64,000 nt of DNA from Hyphomicrobium_A sp963745205 (lineage in GTDB: Bacteria; Pseudomonadota; Alphaproteobacteria; Rhizobiales; Hyphomicrobiaceae), in contig CAVUWX010000017.1 in assembly GCA_963745205.1 (NCBI GenBank), positions 1 to 64,000 on the forward strand, read 5' to 3'. Positions 62,215-64,000 of the stretch are shown here, in pieces. A program made the translations under genes and the position numbers. The notes beneath the pieces were generated by a model. That model searched no databases. It saw only the letters and a program-made list of their open reading frames with translations, and had not been told where the DNA came from. The stretch's first letter is position 1. Each line of letters starts with the position of its first letter.

Positions 62215-62805
62215 TCAGATGATCTTGGCCATTTCTGCGAACGTAAACCGCGGCGAGCGCGGCATTACGCCGGCCCAATCGCCGTAGCCGAGATTGCACA
62301 GGAAATTCGACTTTACGCTGGTGCCGGCGAAAAATGTCTTGTCCACACCCGCATTGTCGAACCCGGACATCGGCCCGCAGTCGAGGCCTAAGGCCCGCGC
62401 GGCGACGATCAGGTAGGCGCCCTGCAGCGTGCCGTTGCGGAAGGCCGTCTCCTTTATCTTCTCCGGCTGGCCTGCAAACCAGCTTCGCGCATCCGTATGC
62501 GGGAAGAGATTCGGCAGGTGCTCGTAGAACTCCAGGTCGTAGCCGACGATGGTGCAGACGGGCGCCTGCATCGTCTTTTCGCGATTACCCTCGCTCAAGT
62601 GCGGCTTCAGGCGCTCCTTAGCCGCCTTCGATGTCACGAAGATGAAGCGCGCCGGCGAGCAGTTGGCACTGGTAGGGCCGAGCTTGAGCACGTCGACGAG
62701 GCGGTGCAGGAGGTCGTCCGGCACGTCGTTTTGCAGCCACTTGTTGTGCGTGCGGGCGTCCAGAAAAATCTCGCGAAGTGCGGCTTCGTCGATGGCTTGC
62801 GACAT
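62215..62805 (-). CDS. Nitroreductase family protein (RutE/malonic semialdehyde reductase-like)
   Basis: 196 residues from the ATG at 62805. FMN-binding nitroreductase: RTHNKWLQNDVPDDLLHRL, PTSANCSPARFIFVTSK, LQGAYLIVAARALGLDCGPM and GYGDWAGVMPRSPRF are the RutE-type pattern. Probably reduces malonic semialdehyde or a related carbonyl/nitro compound. Other rut genes are absent. It lies between the NifU-type gene and tsaB on the same strand. Confidence 0.86.
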   Translation of the reverse strand: MSQAIDEAALREIFLDARTHNKWLQNDVPDDLLHRLVDVLKLGPTSANCSPARFIFVTSKAAKERLKPHLSEGNREKTMQAPVCTIVGYDLEFYEHLPNLFPHTDARSWFAGQPEKIKETAFRNGTLQGAYLIVAARALGLDCGPMSGFDNAGVDKTFFAGTSVKSNFLCNLGYGDWAGVMPRSPRFTFAEMAKII

Positions 62806-62909
62806 GAGGAAGGTCTCCTGGCAACGGCACGGCGCCATCCTAACGAAGAACCCCGCTTGGATGGGCGGGGCTCCACAACTATTCGAGATGGCAGATCGGG
62901 ATGCGAGCC

Positions 62910-63461
62910 TCAGGCGGCGCGCACCTCCTGCACCTCGGGGCAGAAGTGCCGCAACAGGTTCTCGATGCCGTGCTGCAGGGTCGCCGTGGAGCTCGGACAG
63001 CCGGAGCAGGCTCCGCGCATGTGCAAATAGACGACGCCGTCGCGGAAGCCCGAGAACGTGATGTCGCCGCCGTCCTGCGCGACCGCAGGGCGCACGCGCG
63101 TCTCGAGCAACTCCTTGATGGTGTCGACGACGGCCTGGTCCTTGGCATCGTAGGAGGCGCTCGCGGCGTCGTTGGCCACTTCGGCGACGACGGGAACGCC
63201 CGACACATAGTGCTCCATGATGGCGCCGAGGATCATCGGCTTCAGGTGCTGCCACTCGCCGTCGCCCTTCGTCACGGAAATGAAGTCCGAGCCGAGAAAC
63301 ACCCCACGCACGCCCTTGATGTCGAACAAGCGCGTCGCGAGCGGAGACGCCAGCGCCTCGCTCTTGCTGGTGAAGTCAGCGGTGCCCTCGGCAAGCACGG
63401 GCTTGCCCGGAATGAATTTCAGCGTGGCGGGATTGGGCGTCGCCTCGGTCTGGATGAACAT
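62910..63461 (-). CDS. NifU-type iron-sulfur scaffold protein
   Basis: 183 residues from the ATG at 63461 (MFIQTEATPNPATLKFIPG, the Nfu N-terminal domain); the open frame starts earlier without homology. The C-terminal NifU domain has VRPAVAQDGGDITFSGFRDG and the cluster-binding CxxC in GACSGCPSSTATLQ. Carries [4Fe-4S] clusters to target proteins. Located beside the nitroreductase gene, co-oriented. Confidence 0.92.
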   Translation of the reverse strand: MFIQTEATPNPATLKFIPGKPVLAEGTADFTSKSEALASPLATRLFDIKGVRGVFLGSDFISVTKGDGEWQHLKPMILGAIMEHYVSGVPVVAEVANDAASASYDAKDQAVVDTIKELLETRVRPAVAQDGGDITFSGFRDGVVYLHMRGACSGCPSSTATLQHGIENLLRHFCPEVQEVRAA

Positions 63462-63573
63462 CGCCTCGCGTCTCCGTCTGGTCGTGCGCTGGCTCGCGGC
63501 TGCCGGCACTCGGGTACTGCTGTAAGAACCCCTCTAAGATAAGGGACATCGGCCGCGAATTCGAGGGCTTCCT

Positions 63574-64000
63574 TCAGGCAAGCGCCTGAATATCGGCAAG
63601 TTCCAAGGTCCCCGGGACGATGGTGATGGGGATGGGGAAGGTTCCGGCCGTCGTGCCGGCGGCCAGGGTAGAGACGAGCGGGCCGGGGCCTGCCGGGTCG
63701 TTGGAGGCCCCGAGCACCAGGAGCGCGATATCGTCGTCCTCGTCGATGAGCCTGCGGATCTCTTCGGCCTTGGCACCCTCGCGGATGATCTCCTCACAGG
63801 CCACTCCCTCGAAGCCCGCGAGGTTGAGCTTGCGCCGGAATAGGCGGAATAGCGCCTTGGCCTTCGCCGTCTCCTCCTCGACCTGCTGCTGCCGCACGTT
63901 GATCCAGTGCTGGAACTCCTGCGGCACAATCACGTAGAGCATCACGATCGAGCCGGAGGACCGCTGGATGCGGCTCGCGGCGAAGTAAAGGGCGCTCTCG
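63574..64000 (-). CDS. Universal stress protein (5' end outside the window)
   Basis: The frame runs off the window end; the minus-strand translation of the last bases reads ESALYFAASRIQRSSGSIVMLY, the usual USP beta1-alpha1 region, so the internal GTG/ATG at 63945 is not the real start. Seen here are VIVPQEFQHWINVRQQQVEEE, GVACEEIIREGAKAEEIRRL, DIALLVLGASNDPAGPGPLVS and the C-terminus. The ATP-site motif GxxGxxxS of many USPs is reduced to GPGPLVS. About 141 residues of the C-terminal side are present. Confidence 0.8.
   Translation of the reverse strand, partial: ESALYFAASRIQRSSGSIVMLYVIVPQEFQHWINVRQQQVEEETAKAKALFRLFRRKLNLAGFEGVACEEIIREGAKAEEIRRLIDEDDDIALLVLGASNDPAGPGPLVSTLAAGTTAGTFPIPITIVPGTLELADIQALA

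Overview
The window is a high-G+C alphaproteobacterial chromosome segment, most likely from the order Hyphomicrobiales (Rhizobiales), possibly near Hyphomicrobiaceae (genus not decidable). The support is direct gene content and order: irr divergent from fabA-fabB-fabI; the block tsaB-rimI-fur/mur-plsC-miaB-phoH-ybeY-corC-lnt-xre-metK-trmB followed by rimP-nusA-ylxR-infB-rbfA-truB and rpsO-pnp; a tRNA-His gene without an encoded G at position -1; a phasin; and NifU-type and VC_2705-type symporter genes common in this order. Most of the window is ordinary core genome.

Layout. 1-5.5 kb: 5' end of lysC, ubiG, a DUF930 protein, a TPR protein, tRNA-His, a phasin, a soluble histidine kinase and a Cys-rich small protein. 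5.6-13.4 kb: an AstE/AspA-type zinc hydrolase, an AsmA-like protein, and a minus-strand operon DUF4212-sodium symporter-glpD, then a second TPR protein. 13.5-20.8 kb: coaBC-dut (overlapping), cysK, a DUF6569-like exported protein, moeB-like E1 enzyme, DUF4189 protein, a 2-hydroxyacid dehydrogenase and an SH3 protein. 20.8-25.3 kb: irr, fabA-fabB-fabI, murI. 25.4-29.7 kb: copper ATPase copA tightly joined to aguA-aguB (agmatine to putrescine). 29.8-36 kb: frameshifted corA, acetoacetate decarboxylase family protein, pirin, DJ-1/PfpI protein, PNPOx-like flavoprotein, LysR regulator and envelope-anchored MsrA.

36-39.6 kb is an accessory stretch of small or orphan genes: a frameshifted GFA-family protein, a zinc-ribbon-like protein, two secreted orphans (one frameshifted) and an exported pentapeptide-repeat protein. 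39.7-42.4 kb holds pnp and rpsO; 42.4-43.7 kb is a scar with a transposase remnant, a 41-bp direct repeat and a small membrane-protein gene with its own terminator. 43.7-50.8 kb is the rimP-nusA-ylxR-infB-rbfA-truB translation/transcription operon, preceded by a clear sigma70-type promoter and an intrinsic terminator in its leader. 50.9-64 kb carries trmB, metK, xre, lnt, corC, ybeY, phoH, miaB, plsC-like, fur/mur, rimI, tsaB, a RutE-like nitroreductase, a NifU-type protein and the 3' part of a universal stress protein.

Four coding regions (corA, GFA, a secreted protein and the 5' part of infB) each need a one-base shift to be read through. Because infB is essential, at least some of these are probably assembly indels rather than true pseudogenes. 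No CRISPR array, prophage or obvious defence island is present. The strongest leads are the rimP-nusA leader attenuator, the rpsO-truB scar with its small gene, the in-frame 18-bp duplication in the LysR gene, the copA-aguA-aguB arrangement and the Cys-rich 174-residue protein.
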